This document shows positions 32,104 through 39,970 of a DNA stretch of 64,000 bases, one piece after another. The translations under genes were made by a program, and so were the position numbers. The first letter of the stretch is position 1. Every line of letters begins with the position of its first letter. The notes under the pieces were generated by a model. It was given only the letters and a program-made list of their open reading frames with translations, searched no databases and was not told the DNA's origin. Origin of the DNA: Clostridium ganghwense (GTDB lineage: Bacteria; Bacillota; Clostridia; Clostridiales; Clostridiaceae); assembly GCF_026735165.1 (NCBI RefSeq), contig NZ_JAPQES010000001.1, forward strand, positions 124,001 through 188,000. The letters run 5' to 3'.

Positions 32104-33402
32104 ATGGAAAAACTCAATATGAAATATGGAAGAGAGGTTATAAGTGTTCCTATACCTGAAAAAAACTTACTTGGGGTTATTAACGCCAATCCTTTTGATT
32201 TGGGGAAATCAGAAGAAGAAATAATTTTGGATGCGTTAAATAACCCAATAGCATCAGCTAAACTTTGTAAATTAGTACATTCCGGTGAAACTATATGCAT
32301 TGTAATTTCTGATGTCACAAGACTTTGGCAGCGAATGAATGTATACATTAAATACATTGTAGAAGAGTTAAAAAAAGCAGAAATAAAAGATGAAGATATA
32401 ACATTTTTATGTGCTGCGGGGTCACATAGAGCACAAACAGAAGAAGAGATAAAAAAACTTCTTGGAGATGAGCTTGCAGGTAAATATAAGTTTGTAAATC
32501 ATGATTGTTTAGATAAAAATTCTTTGACTTATATGGGAACAACTACATATAATAATCCAATTTATCTAAACAAAACAGCAGTTGAAATCGATCATGTTAT
32601 TTTAACAGGAGGCATAGTTTATCACTTCCTAGTAGGCTGGGGCGGCGGTAGAAAATCTGTTCTTCCTGGAATATCAGCATATGAAACTATAATGAATAAT
32701 CATGAGCTTTCTTTAAGCAAAGATTTAGGAAAAGGAACATTACCTTCAATTAAATCAGGCAATATAAAAGATAATCCTGTGCATAATGATATGCTTCAGG
32801 CGGTAAATTTTCTTAAACCTACTTTTATGTTCAATTCTATAATAGGTAGTAACGGGAAAATATGCGCTGCTGTTGCAGGTAACTATATAAAAGCTCATGA
32901 AGAGGGCTGCAGAATTGTAGATAAAAAAGATGGTGTTTATATAAATGAACTTGCTGATATGGTTATTGCTTCAGCAGCAGGCTATCCTAAAGATATAAAT
33001 TTTTATCAGTCTATAAAAACTGTAATGAATGCTGTAGAAGCCTTAAAACCAGGTGGTACTATGATACTTATGAGTGAGTGTAGCGAAGGTCTTGGCGGAG
33101 ACCAAGATGTCAAAGATATGCTTTTAAATTATACTAATACTTTAGATAGAGAAAAAGCTTTAAGAGAAAAATATACTATAGCAAAATTTGTGGGCTATTA
33201 TACATGTAATATTGCAGATAAATATAATTTTATTTTAGTTTCAAATTTAGATAAAGAATTGCTTAAAAATACAAATATAAAAGTAGTAAAAACAATTGAA
33301 GAAGCTCTTGATATTGTGTATAAAGAAAAAGGAGAAAATCTTACAACCTATGCCATGCCCTATGCTGCAAATACTTTTCCTATATTAAAAAATAAAAATT
33401 AA
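32104..33402 (+). CDS. larA: LarA-family nickel-pincer 2-hydroxyacid racemase
   Basis: 432 residues. All cofactor-contacting residues of the Lactiplantibacillus plantarum enzyme sit at identical numbering: His108 (AAGSHRAQTEE), His174 (GGIVYHFLVGWGGG), Lys184 (GGGRKSVLPG, which binds the nickel-pincer nucleotide) and His200 (IMNNH). It should therefore be active and require the cofactor made by LarB, LarC and LarE, none of which is in this window. Substrate may be lactate or another 2-hydroxyacid (members of the superfamily act on malate, phenyllactate and others); DVTRLWQRMN near 70-79 differs from the DxTRPxP version and may tell the subgroup. The symbol denotes the family, not a proven lactate racemase. 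Confidence 0.9.
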   Translation: MEKLNMKYGREVISVPIPEKNLLGVINANPFDLGKSEEEIILDALNNPIASAKLCKLVHSGETICIVISDVTRLWQRMNVYIKYIVEELKKAEIKDEDITFLCAAGSHRAQTEEEIKKLLGDELAGKYKFVNHDCLDKNSLTYMGTTTYNNPIYLNKTAVEIDHVILTGGIVYHFLVGWGGGRKSVLPGISAYETIMNNHELSLSKDLGKGTLPSIKSGNIKDNPVHNDMLQAVNFLKPTFMFNSIIGSNGKICAAVAGNYIKAHEEGCRIVDKKDGVYINELADMVIASAAGYPKDINFYQSIKTVMNAVEALKPGGTMILMSECSEGLGGDQDVKDMLLNYTNTLDREKALREKYTIAKFVGYYTCNIADKYNFILVSNLDKELLKNTNIKVVKTIEEALDIVYKEKGENLTTYAMPYAANTFPILKNKN

Positions 33403-33460
33403 TATATTTTTTATGCTATAAATAAATTTGCACAATATACACAAAATTTTAAAAATTATA

Positions 33461-33489
33461 TTGACAATATATTAAAATACCATTATAAT
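33461..33489 (+). promoter_or_regulatory. Consensus promoter of the T-box leader
   Basis: TTGACA, 17 bp, TATAAT: a perfect sigma-A promoter. The start point would be near 33496, about 30 nt before the T-box stem I. Confidence 0.85.
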
Positions 33490-33524
33490 CATCAGTAATT
33501 CATAAATTAAACTATAAAAACTCA

Positions 33525-33833
33525 AAGCAATGACGGAGAGAAAAATATTCAATATTAACCACAGAGAGCTAATGTTTGGTGTGAATTAGCGTTAATAGAA
33601 TATATACTAGTAGCTCCCGAGCTGCCAATTTGAAAGATTTTTCAAGTAGATGCGGACGGCTGCCACCGATATATGGCTATGGTTCGATAGTAATTCTTAA
33701 TTTAATTTTTAAGTTTTATATCCGACCTGAATAGAGACAGTTATTACGATTGTAAATTAGGGTGGTACCACGAAAGTTAATCTTTCGTCCCTAAGAATAT
33801 AGACTATATTCTTAGGAACGAAAGATTTTTTTT
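33525..33833 (+). ncRNA. T-box riboswitch controlling brnQ
   Basis: The T-box sequence AGGGTGGTACCACG is at 33759-33772, with the acceptor-pairing bulge TGGT. Upstream are stem I (GGAG...CTCC near 33535-33625, with the distal loop GTTTGGTG) and the stem II/III region. Downstream, arms at 33780-33801 and 33805-33826 form a terminator followed by eight T (33826-33833), which competes with the antiterminator. Uncharged tRNA would allow readthrough into the branched-chain amino acid transporter. The specifier codon could not be fixed with confidence; branched-chain codons are expected from the target gene. Confidence 0.93.
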
Positions 33834-33855
33834 ATTATAAAAAGGAGGCTAAAAA

Positions 33856-35142
33856 ATGAACAAAAAAAGTAAAGATATTTTAGTATTGGGAGTAGCATTA
33901 TTTGCTATGTTTTTTGGGGCTGGTAATTTAATTTTCCCACCATCTTTAGGACTTTTTGCAGGTAAGAATTGGGTTATATGCGGTATAGGATTTTTCTTGA
34001 CTGCTATAGGAATGCCGCTTTTAGGTATAGTTGCTGCTTCTAAGGCAGGTGGAACAATAGCTGATGTAGGTAATAAAGTGCATCCTATTTTCAGTAAAAT
34101 TTTTGCAATTGTAATTATATTAGCTATAGGACCTTTACTTGCGATACCTAGAACTGGAGCTACAACCTTTGAAATGGGTATAAAACCTATCTTTCCTGGT
34201 GTTAGTCCTGCAATTGGATCCATAATATTTTTTGGACTTACACTTTATTTTGTTATTAAACCAACTGAAATGATGGATAAAGTAGCTAAAATACTTACTC
34301 CACTTCTTCTAATTATGGTATTTGCTATAATAATTAAAGGAATTATATCTCCACTTGGAACACCAACTACTGAAATGACTATAAATCCAATTTCCAAAGG
34401 ATTTACTGAAGGATATCAAACCATGGATGCATTGGCCTCATTGCTTTTCGGTGGAGTAGTATTAAATTCAATTATAAGCAAAGGCTATACTTCCGAAAAA
34501 GACCATATTAGTATGACAATAAAAGCTGGTATAATTGCTTCTATAGGTCTTGCACTTGTATATGGTGGTCTTATATATCTTGGTGCTTCAACTAATTCTA
34601 TTTTTCCTATTGATAAACCTAAATCAGATTTATTAATAGCAATAACAAATACTTTATTCGGTAACTTCGGTAAAATAGCACTTGGAATAGTTGTTTCCCT
34701 TGCATGTCTTACTACTTCAATAGGACTTACAGCAACAGTTGGAAATTATTTTAGTGATTTAAGTAATAATAAGATAAGTTATAAAGCTGTTGTTATTATA
34801 ACTGTTATATTTAGTGGTGTTTTCGCAAGTGTAGGCGTTGAGAAGATAGTTGCACTAGCTGTACCTTTACTTGTTGCAGTATATCCTATAGCAATTGTAC
34901 TAATTTTAATGAATATATTTAATGACTATATACCAAAAACTGCTTATGTTGGAGCTGTTTTTGGAACATTAATTATAAGCTTATATGACGGTGCTTCAGC
35001 CGCTGGTGTTAATACTGCAGCACTTGGAGGTATAATAAGTAAATTACCTTTAGCTAGTCATGGTTTTGCTTGGATTGTACCTTCAATTATAGGTGCTTTA
35101 ATTTCAATAGTATTGTTAAGTAAAAAAATAAATAAAATATAA
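33856..35142 (+). CDS. brnQ: Branched-chain amino acid:cation symporter (LIVCS family)
   Basis: 428 residues, twelve membrane helices. The N-terminal family marker LFAMFFGAGNLIFPPSLG is present (16-33), as is RTGATTFEMG near residue 97. It imports leucine, isoleucine and valine with sodium or protons. A consensus promoter and a T-box leader precede it, so it is induced when the cognate branched-chain tRNA is uncharged. RBS AGGAGG. The gene ends 4 bp before a strong terminator. Confidence 0.95.
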   Translation: MNKKSKDILVLGVALFAMFFGAGNLIFPPSLGLFAGKNWVICGIGFFLTAIGMPLLGIVAASKAGGTIADVGNKVHPIFSKIFAIVIILAIGPLLAIPRTGATTFEMGIKPIFPGVSPAIGSIIFFGLTLYFVIKPTEMMDKVAKILTPLLLIMVFAIIIKGIISPLGTPTTEMTINPISKGFTEGYQTMDALASLLFGGVVLNSIISKGYTSEKDHISMTIKAGIIASIGLALVYGGLIYLGASTNSIFPIDKPKSDLLIAITNTLFGNFGKIALGIVVSLACLTTSIGLTATVGNYFSDLSNNKISYKAVVIITVIFSGVFASVGVEKIVALAVPLLVAVYPIAIVLILMNIFNDYIPKTAYVGAVFGTLIISLYDGASAAGVNTAALGGIISKLPLASHGFAWIVPSIIGALISIVLLSKKINKI

Positions 35143-35145
35143 AAC

Positions 35146-35192
35146 AAAAGCATATATTGCTAAAAAGACTTTTACGCAATATATGCTTTTTC
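35146..35192 (+). terminator. Terminator of brnQ
   Basis: AAAAGCATATATTGC / GCAATATATGCTTTT with a 15-nt loop and a run of T at the end. Perfect 15-bp stem. Confidence 0.85.
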
Positions 35193-35230
35193 TACGTACT
35201 AAAATATAGCATTTGTAAATTTATATGCAA

Positions 35231-35262
35231 AAATAAACAACATCTCATTTTGAGATGTTGTT
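35231..35262 (-). terminator. Terminator of the tRNA cluster
   Basis: AACAACATCTCA / TGAGATGTTGTT with a 3-nt loop; on the minus strand it is followed by TTTATTTTT. It lies just past the tRNA-Gly gene. Confidence 0.85.
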
Positions 35263-35263
35263 T

Positions 35264-35337
35264 TGGAGCGGGTAAGGGGAATCGAACCCCTGTGTTCAGC
35301 TTGGAAGGCTGACGTTCTACCATTGAACCATACCCGC
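35264..35337 (-). tRNA. tRNA-Gly (anticodon TCC)
   Basis: Cloverleaf of 74 nt including an encoded CCA: acceptor GCGGGTA/TACCCGC, anticodon loop CTTCCAA (anticodon TCC), T arm GGGGTTCGATTCCCC. Last of three tRNA genes on the minus strand, followed by a terminator. Confidence 0.97.
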
Positions 35338-35352
35338 ATATTTTTTTGTAAG

Positions 35353-35429
<77 letters not shown>

Positions 35430-35465
35430 ATATTTACTTATTGCAAATGGTTAAATACATATTTA

Positions 35466-35541
35466 TGGTGGAGATAAGGAGATTCGAACTCCTGACCCCC
35501 TGCGTGCAAGGCAGGTGCTCTCCCAGCTGAGCTATACCCCC
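35466..35541 (-). tRNA. tRNA-Ala (anticodon TGC)
   Basis: 76 nt including encoded CCA: acceptor GGGGGTA/TATCTCC with two G-U pairs, anticodon loop CTTGCAC (anticodon TGC), T arm AGGAGTTCGAATCTCCT. First gene of the Ala-Ile-Gly cluster. Ala and Ile tRNAs often lie inside rRNA operons, but no rRNA is present here. Upstream, TCGCAA/TTGCGA arms can form a leader hairpin; no clean promoter was seen. Confidence 0.97.
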
Positions 35542-35743
35542 GTATCACATTCGCAACTTTAAGTTTTATTTTCTTGCGACCTTTTCTCTCGACCACGAAA
35601 ATTATTTTATCACAAATATTAATAAAGGGACCTTATATATTCTTCTTTACCATAAATTATATGTATTTTTTTAAATTTTTCTCATTTTTTCTTCAAAATT
35701 CATATAAAGATACGCGTGGATGCGTTTATGAATTTTAAAAAAT

Positions 35744-36103
35744 TCAACCAACTATTGAAAAATCTACACCTGCTCGCTGTAGTATTTTTTTCTCTCTTTT
35801 TTTGTAGTTATCTGCCCTTTCTATTACCTCTGAAGCTGCTAAAAATACTGAAATTTCTTCTATATCATATATTAGATACAATAAAGACGTATTATTCTTT
35901 ACAAAAGAATTATATTCTTCTTCACTTATATAAGGTATAACCTCTTCAAGTAATTCCTCTATTTCCTTAATAGTTAAATATGATATTATTCCCTCTTCAA
36001 ACTCTTCTACTTTAAAAGTTATATTATCAAAAGTAGATTTTTCACTATCTACTCCAACTACTAAAATAGGCTGTATATCTTCTGAATTTAAATCTATATT
36101 CAT
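35744..36103 (-). CDS. Hypothetical acidic protein
   Basis: 119 residues with a strong RBS (AGGAGGT, 7 bp). Strongly acidic first two thirds (repeated Glu-Glu in EEFEEG, KEIEELLEEV, YISEEEYNSF), then a basic tail. No membrane segment or cysteine. The start resembles small clostridial proteins of unknown role that sit alone in the genome. No family recognised. Confidence 0.7.
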   Translation of the reverse strand: MNIDLNSEDIQPILVVGVDSEKSTFDNITFKVEEFEEGIISYLTIKEIEELLEEVIPYISEEEYNSFVKNNTSLLYLIYDIEEISVFLAASEVIERADNYKKREKKILQRAGVDFSIVG

Positions 36104-36285
36104 TGTTTTACCTCCTTGCGTTATTATTTTTATATTATATCATACCCCTTTCAAATAATAACTATAATTCACTTTTACTCATCCCTTTACACATAAAATC
36201 CAAAATTTAGTATTTTTCTATTTACAAGAACATTTCACTATGATAACCTAAAATTAACATTTTATTAAAAAATTAAGGAGGTAAT

Positions 36286-39200
36286 ATGATGTTTAAAAAT
36301 TTCAAGCAAAAAAAATGGACATCCTTTGTTTTAACTCTATTAATGATTTTTGCATTGATAACTCCTGTAAACGTATTCGCTAACGAAAAACTTAGTGATA
36401 CAATGGAGCTACAAGTACTAGCAACAAGCGATACTCATGGAAGATTTATGCCCTACGATTATGCAACTAATGCTGAAGATAACTCAGGAAGCTTAGCTCA
36501 AATAGCAACTGCTGTTAAACAGCTGAGAAAAGCTAATCCAAATACAATATTAGTTGATGCTGGAGATATTATCGAAAGTAATTCTCAAGATTTATTCCTA
36601 AAGGGCATAAATCCAATGATAGTTGCTATGAATGAAATGGATTATGACACATTAACTCTAGGTAATCATGAATTTAACAAAGGAGTTCCTACTCTTGAAA
36701 AAATTATGAGTCAATTTAAAGGAACTGTTTTATGTGGAAACGTTCACAGAAAAGATGATTCAACACTTGGACAACCTTATAAGATAATAGAAAAAAATGG
36801 AGTTAAAATTGCAATTATAGGAATGACTAATCCTAATATTACTAAGTGGGATGGTCCTAGATTAACTGAATACAAAATAACTAGTCCAATAGATGAAACT
36901 AAAAAAATAATAGACCAAATAAAAGATAGAGTAGACATTATGATAGCGGTTAACCATACTAGCGATGGTAAAGAATATATAGATTCTGACTCAGCTGCTA
37001 ATTTAGCAAAAGCCTGTCCAGAACTTACAGCTATTATAGGTGCTCATGAACATAAAGCAGTTGGTGGAAAATTATATAATGATGTTCTATTTTTAGAAAA
37101 TAAAAATAATGCAAATACCCTAGCTAAAATAGATATAAAATTAACTAAAAAAGATGGTAAATATGTAGTAGAAAATAAAGGAAAAGATGTAACTTCAAAA
37201 GTTTTATACATGAGAGATTCAAAAACAAAAAAAGTTAATTATCAAGCAGATAGCACACTTGCAGCCAAATTAAAACCATACCATGAAACAGCTATAAAAG
37301 ATGCACAAACTGTAATTGGTGAACTTAAAGGTGGAGATTTAGTAGGCCCTGAAAAGATAAAAGGAATCCCTACAGCTCAAGTTGAAGATACTGCAATGAT
37401 TGATTTAATCAATAAAGTACAAATGCACTATACAGGTGCAGATGTTGCTGCAGCCGCTTGCTTCAGAAATGATGCTAACATGAAAGAAGGCACAATAAAA
37501 AAATGTGATGCAGCTTTAATTTATAAATATTCTAATACTCTAGACTTAGTAGAAGTTACAGGAAAACAATTAAAACAGTACATGGAGTGGTCAGCTCGCT
37601 TCTACAACACTTACAAATCTGGAGATTTAACTGTATCATTTAATCCTGAAATAAGAGGATATAATTATGATATGTTCTCAGGTGTTAAATATGAAATTAA
37701 TATTAGTAAGGAACCTGGAAATAGAATAGTAAATTTAAGAAAAATGGATGACACTCTAATAAAAGATACAGATATTCTAAAATTAGCTATAAACAATTAT
37801 AGATACGATTCTCAACTTTCAAAAGTTGAAGGTGGAATATTCACAGATGGAAATTTACCAAAACTTTTAGAAAAAGATGTTCATAATGGTACTCCAATAA
37901 GAGAATTAATAAAAGACTATATAGCAAATGTTCAAAAAGGGGTTATAACTGCTGAAGTTGATAACAACTGGGAAATAACAGGTACTCCATGGGATTCATA
38001 TAAGAGAACTATTGCTATAGAATTAATAAATCAAGGTAAACTAACTCTTCCAAAATCTGTTGACGGAAGAACTTCAAATGTCAAAGCAATAACAGATAAA
38101 GATATAACTGGTTATGACTTAATAACTATAGCTCATACAAATGATACTCACTCAAGAGTTAAAGAAGGAAAGTATGACGGTATGGGTCTTGCAAAAGTAT
38201 CAACAGAAATAAAAAAATTAAGAGAAAATAATAAAAATGTATTAGTATTAGATGCTGGAGATACCTTCCACGGACAAACTATAGCAACACTTAATAAAGG
38301 AGAAAGCATAGTAAAAGTACTAAATACTATAGGTTATGATGCTATGACTTCTGGTAATCATGATTTTAACTATGGACAAGATAGACTTGTAGAACTTTCT
38401 AAAATGACTAAATTCCCAGTAGTATCTGCAAACGTAGTTAAAAAGAATGGAGAAACATTACTTAAACCTTACACTATAAAAGAAATAAATGGAGTTAAAT
38501 TCGGTATATTTGGACTTGCAACTCCAGATACAGCAACTATGACTCATCCTAAAAATGTTGAAGGATTAACTTTTGAAGATCCTATAAAAACTGCTGAAAA
38601 AATGGTTGCAGAATTAAACAATAAATGTGACGTTATAGTAGCTTTAACACATCTTGGCGTTCAAGGTGACAATTCAAGCTACAAACTTGCCGAAAAAGTT
38701 AAAGGAATTGATTTAATAGTAGATGGACATAGCCATACAACATTACCTACTGGAAAACTTATTAATGGAACTTTAATAGTTCAAACAGGAGAATATGACA
38801 AAAATCTTGGAGAAGTAAACATTTTATTTAAAAATGGTAAAATAGACTCCATGAGTGCATCTTTACTTACTAAACAAGAAGCAGCTAATCTTACAGAAGA
38901 TAAAGCAGTACTTGATGTTATAGCTGAAATTGAAAAAGAAAATGCAAAGATAACATCTGTAGTTATAGGTCAAACTGATGTTAAATTAGATGGAGAAAGA
39001 GAAAATGTAAGAACAAAAGAAACTAATCTTTCTGACCTTATAACAAACGCTATGCTAGATGCAACTGGTGCTGATCTTGTAATAACAAACGGAGGCGGAA
39101 TCAGAGCTTCAATAGATAAAGGTGAAATCACAAAAGGAGATGTAATTACAGTATTACCATTTGGAAACTATCTTGTTGTTAAGGAAGTTAAAGGTTCAGA

Positions 39201-39918
39201 TATTCTTGCAGCATTAGAACATGGTGTTTCTGACTATCCTAAAACAAAAGGAGCCTTCCCTCAAGTAGCTGGAATAACATTTAAATTTAATCCTAAAAAT
39301 GAAATTGGAAAGAAAGTATTTGATGTTAAAATCAACGGAAAAGCTTTAGACTTAAATAAAACTTACAAATTAGCTACAAATGACTTCTTGGCAGTTGGTG
39401 GAGATGGCTATACTATGCTTAAAGATGGTAAAGTCCTTGTTGAAATGCCTGGTTTAGACGAAATTGTTATGAATTACATTAAAAAATATGGAGTAAAAAC
39501 ACTTAAGGTTGAACAAAGAATACAAGTTGCAGAAAACAATATTGTTACTTCTGCTCCATCAAAAACACCAAGTAAAAAACCTAGCAAAACACTAGTTAAA
39601 ACTCCTAATAATATATATGTTGTAAAATCAGGAGATACTTTAGCAAAAATTGGTCACAAATTCAATATTGACTATAAAGCAATTGTAAAAGCAAACAACA
39701 TTAAAAATTCTAATTTAATCTATCCAGGACAAAAATTTATTATACCTGGAAAAACTGTTCAATCAAAAGAGCAGGTATATACAGTAATAAAAGGTGACAC
39801 ATTAAGAAAAATTTCAGATAAATTTGGTCTAAAATATATAGACATTGCTAAAAAAAATAAAATTAAAAATGTTAACTTAATTTATGTAGGACAAAAATTA
39901 GTTATACCATCAAATTAA
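36286..39918 (+). CDS. Secreted double-module 5'-nucleotidase/cyclic phosphodiesterase with two LysM repeats
   Basis: 1210 residues. Signal peptide (1-33, cut after NVFA). Two complete UshA/CpdB-type modules follow. Module 1 (about 39-590) has SDTHGRF, DAGDI, GNHEFN, NHTSD and GAHEH metal ligands and resembles 2',3'-cyclic-nucleotide phosphodiesterase. Module 2 (about 611-1095) has NDTHSRV, DAGDTFHG, GNHDFN, THLGV and GHSH, followed by the NGGGIRAS substrate domain of 5'-nucleotidases. Two LysM domains (about 1107-1153 and 1163-1209) would bind peptidoglycan, so the enzyme stays at the cell wall. Role: scavenging phosphate and nucleosides from extracellular nucleotides and RNA fragments. RBS AAGGAGGT. 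Monocistronic. Confidence 0.93.
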   Translation: MMFKNFKQKKWTSFVLTLLMIFALITPVNVFANEKLSDTMELQVLATSDTHGRFMPYDYATNAEDNSGSLAQIATAVKQLRKANPNTILVDAGDIIESNSQDLFLKGINPMIVAMNEMDYDTLTLGNHEFNKGVPTLEKIMSQFKGTVLCGNVHRKDDSTLGQPYKIIEKNGVKIAIIGMTNPNITKWDGPRLTEYKITSPIDETKKIIDQIKDRVDIMIAVNHTSDGKEYIDSDSAANLAKACPELTAIIGAHEHKAVGGKLYNDVLFLENKNNANTLAKIDIKLTKKDGKYVVENKGKDVTSKVLYMRDSKTKKVNYQADSTLAAKLKPYHETAIKDAQTVIGELKGGDLVGPEKIKGIPTAQVEDTAMIDLINKVQMHYTGADVAAAACFRNDANMKEGTIKKCDAALIYKYSNTLDLVEVTGKQLKQYMEWSARFYNTYKSGDLTVSFNPEIRGYNYDMFSGVKYEINISKEPGNRIVNLRKMDDTLIKDTDILKLAINNYRYDSQLSKVEGGIFTDGNLPKLLEKDVHNGTPIRELIKDYIANVQKGVITAEVDNNWEITGTPWDSYKRTIAIELINQGKLTLPKSVDGRTSNVKAITDKDITGYDLITIAHTNDTHSRVKEGKYDGMGLAKVSTEIKKLRENNKNVLVLDAGDTFHGQTIATLNKGESIVKVLNTIGYDAMTSGNHDFNYGQDRLVELSKMTKFPVVSANVVKKNGETLLKPYTIKEINGVKFGIFGLATPDTATMTHPKNVEGLTFEDPIKTAEKMVAELNNKCDVIVALTHLGVQGDNSSYKLAEKVKGIDLIVDGHSHTTLPTGKLINGTLIVQTGEYDKNLGEVNILFKNGKIDSMSASLLTKQEAANLTEDKAVLDVIAEIEKENAKITSVVIGQTDVKLDGERENVRTKETNLSDLITNAMLDATGADLVITNGGGIRASIDKGEITKGDVITVLPFGNYLVVKEVKGSDILAALEHGVSDYPKTKGAFPQVAGITFKFNPKNEIGKKVFDVKINGKALDLNKTYKLATNDFLAVGGDGYTMLKDGKVLVEMPGLDEIVMNYIKKYGVKTLKVEQRIQVAENNIVTSAPSKTPSKKPSKTLVKTPNNIYVVKSGDTLAKIGHKFNIDYKAIVKANNIKNSNLIYPGQKFIIPGKTVQSKEQVYTVIKGDTLRKISDKFGLKYIDIAKKNKIKNVNLIYVGQKLVIPSN

Positions 39919-39925
39919 CAAAAAT

Positions 39926-39970
39926 AAGCTGAGGTTGTATTACATTTACAACTCTCAGCTTTATATTTTT
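39926..39970. terminator. Bidirectional terminator after the nucleotidase gene
   Basis: AAGCTGAG-GTTGTA / TACAAC-TCTCAGCTT stem with one bulged base and a 7-nt loop, then TTATATTTTT. Lies between convergent genes. Confidence 0.8.
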
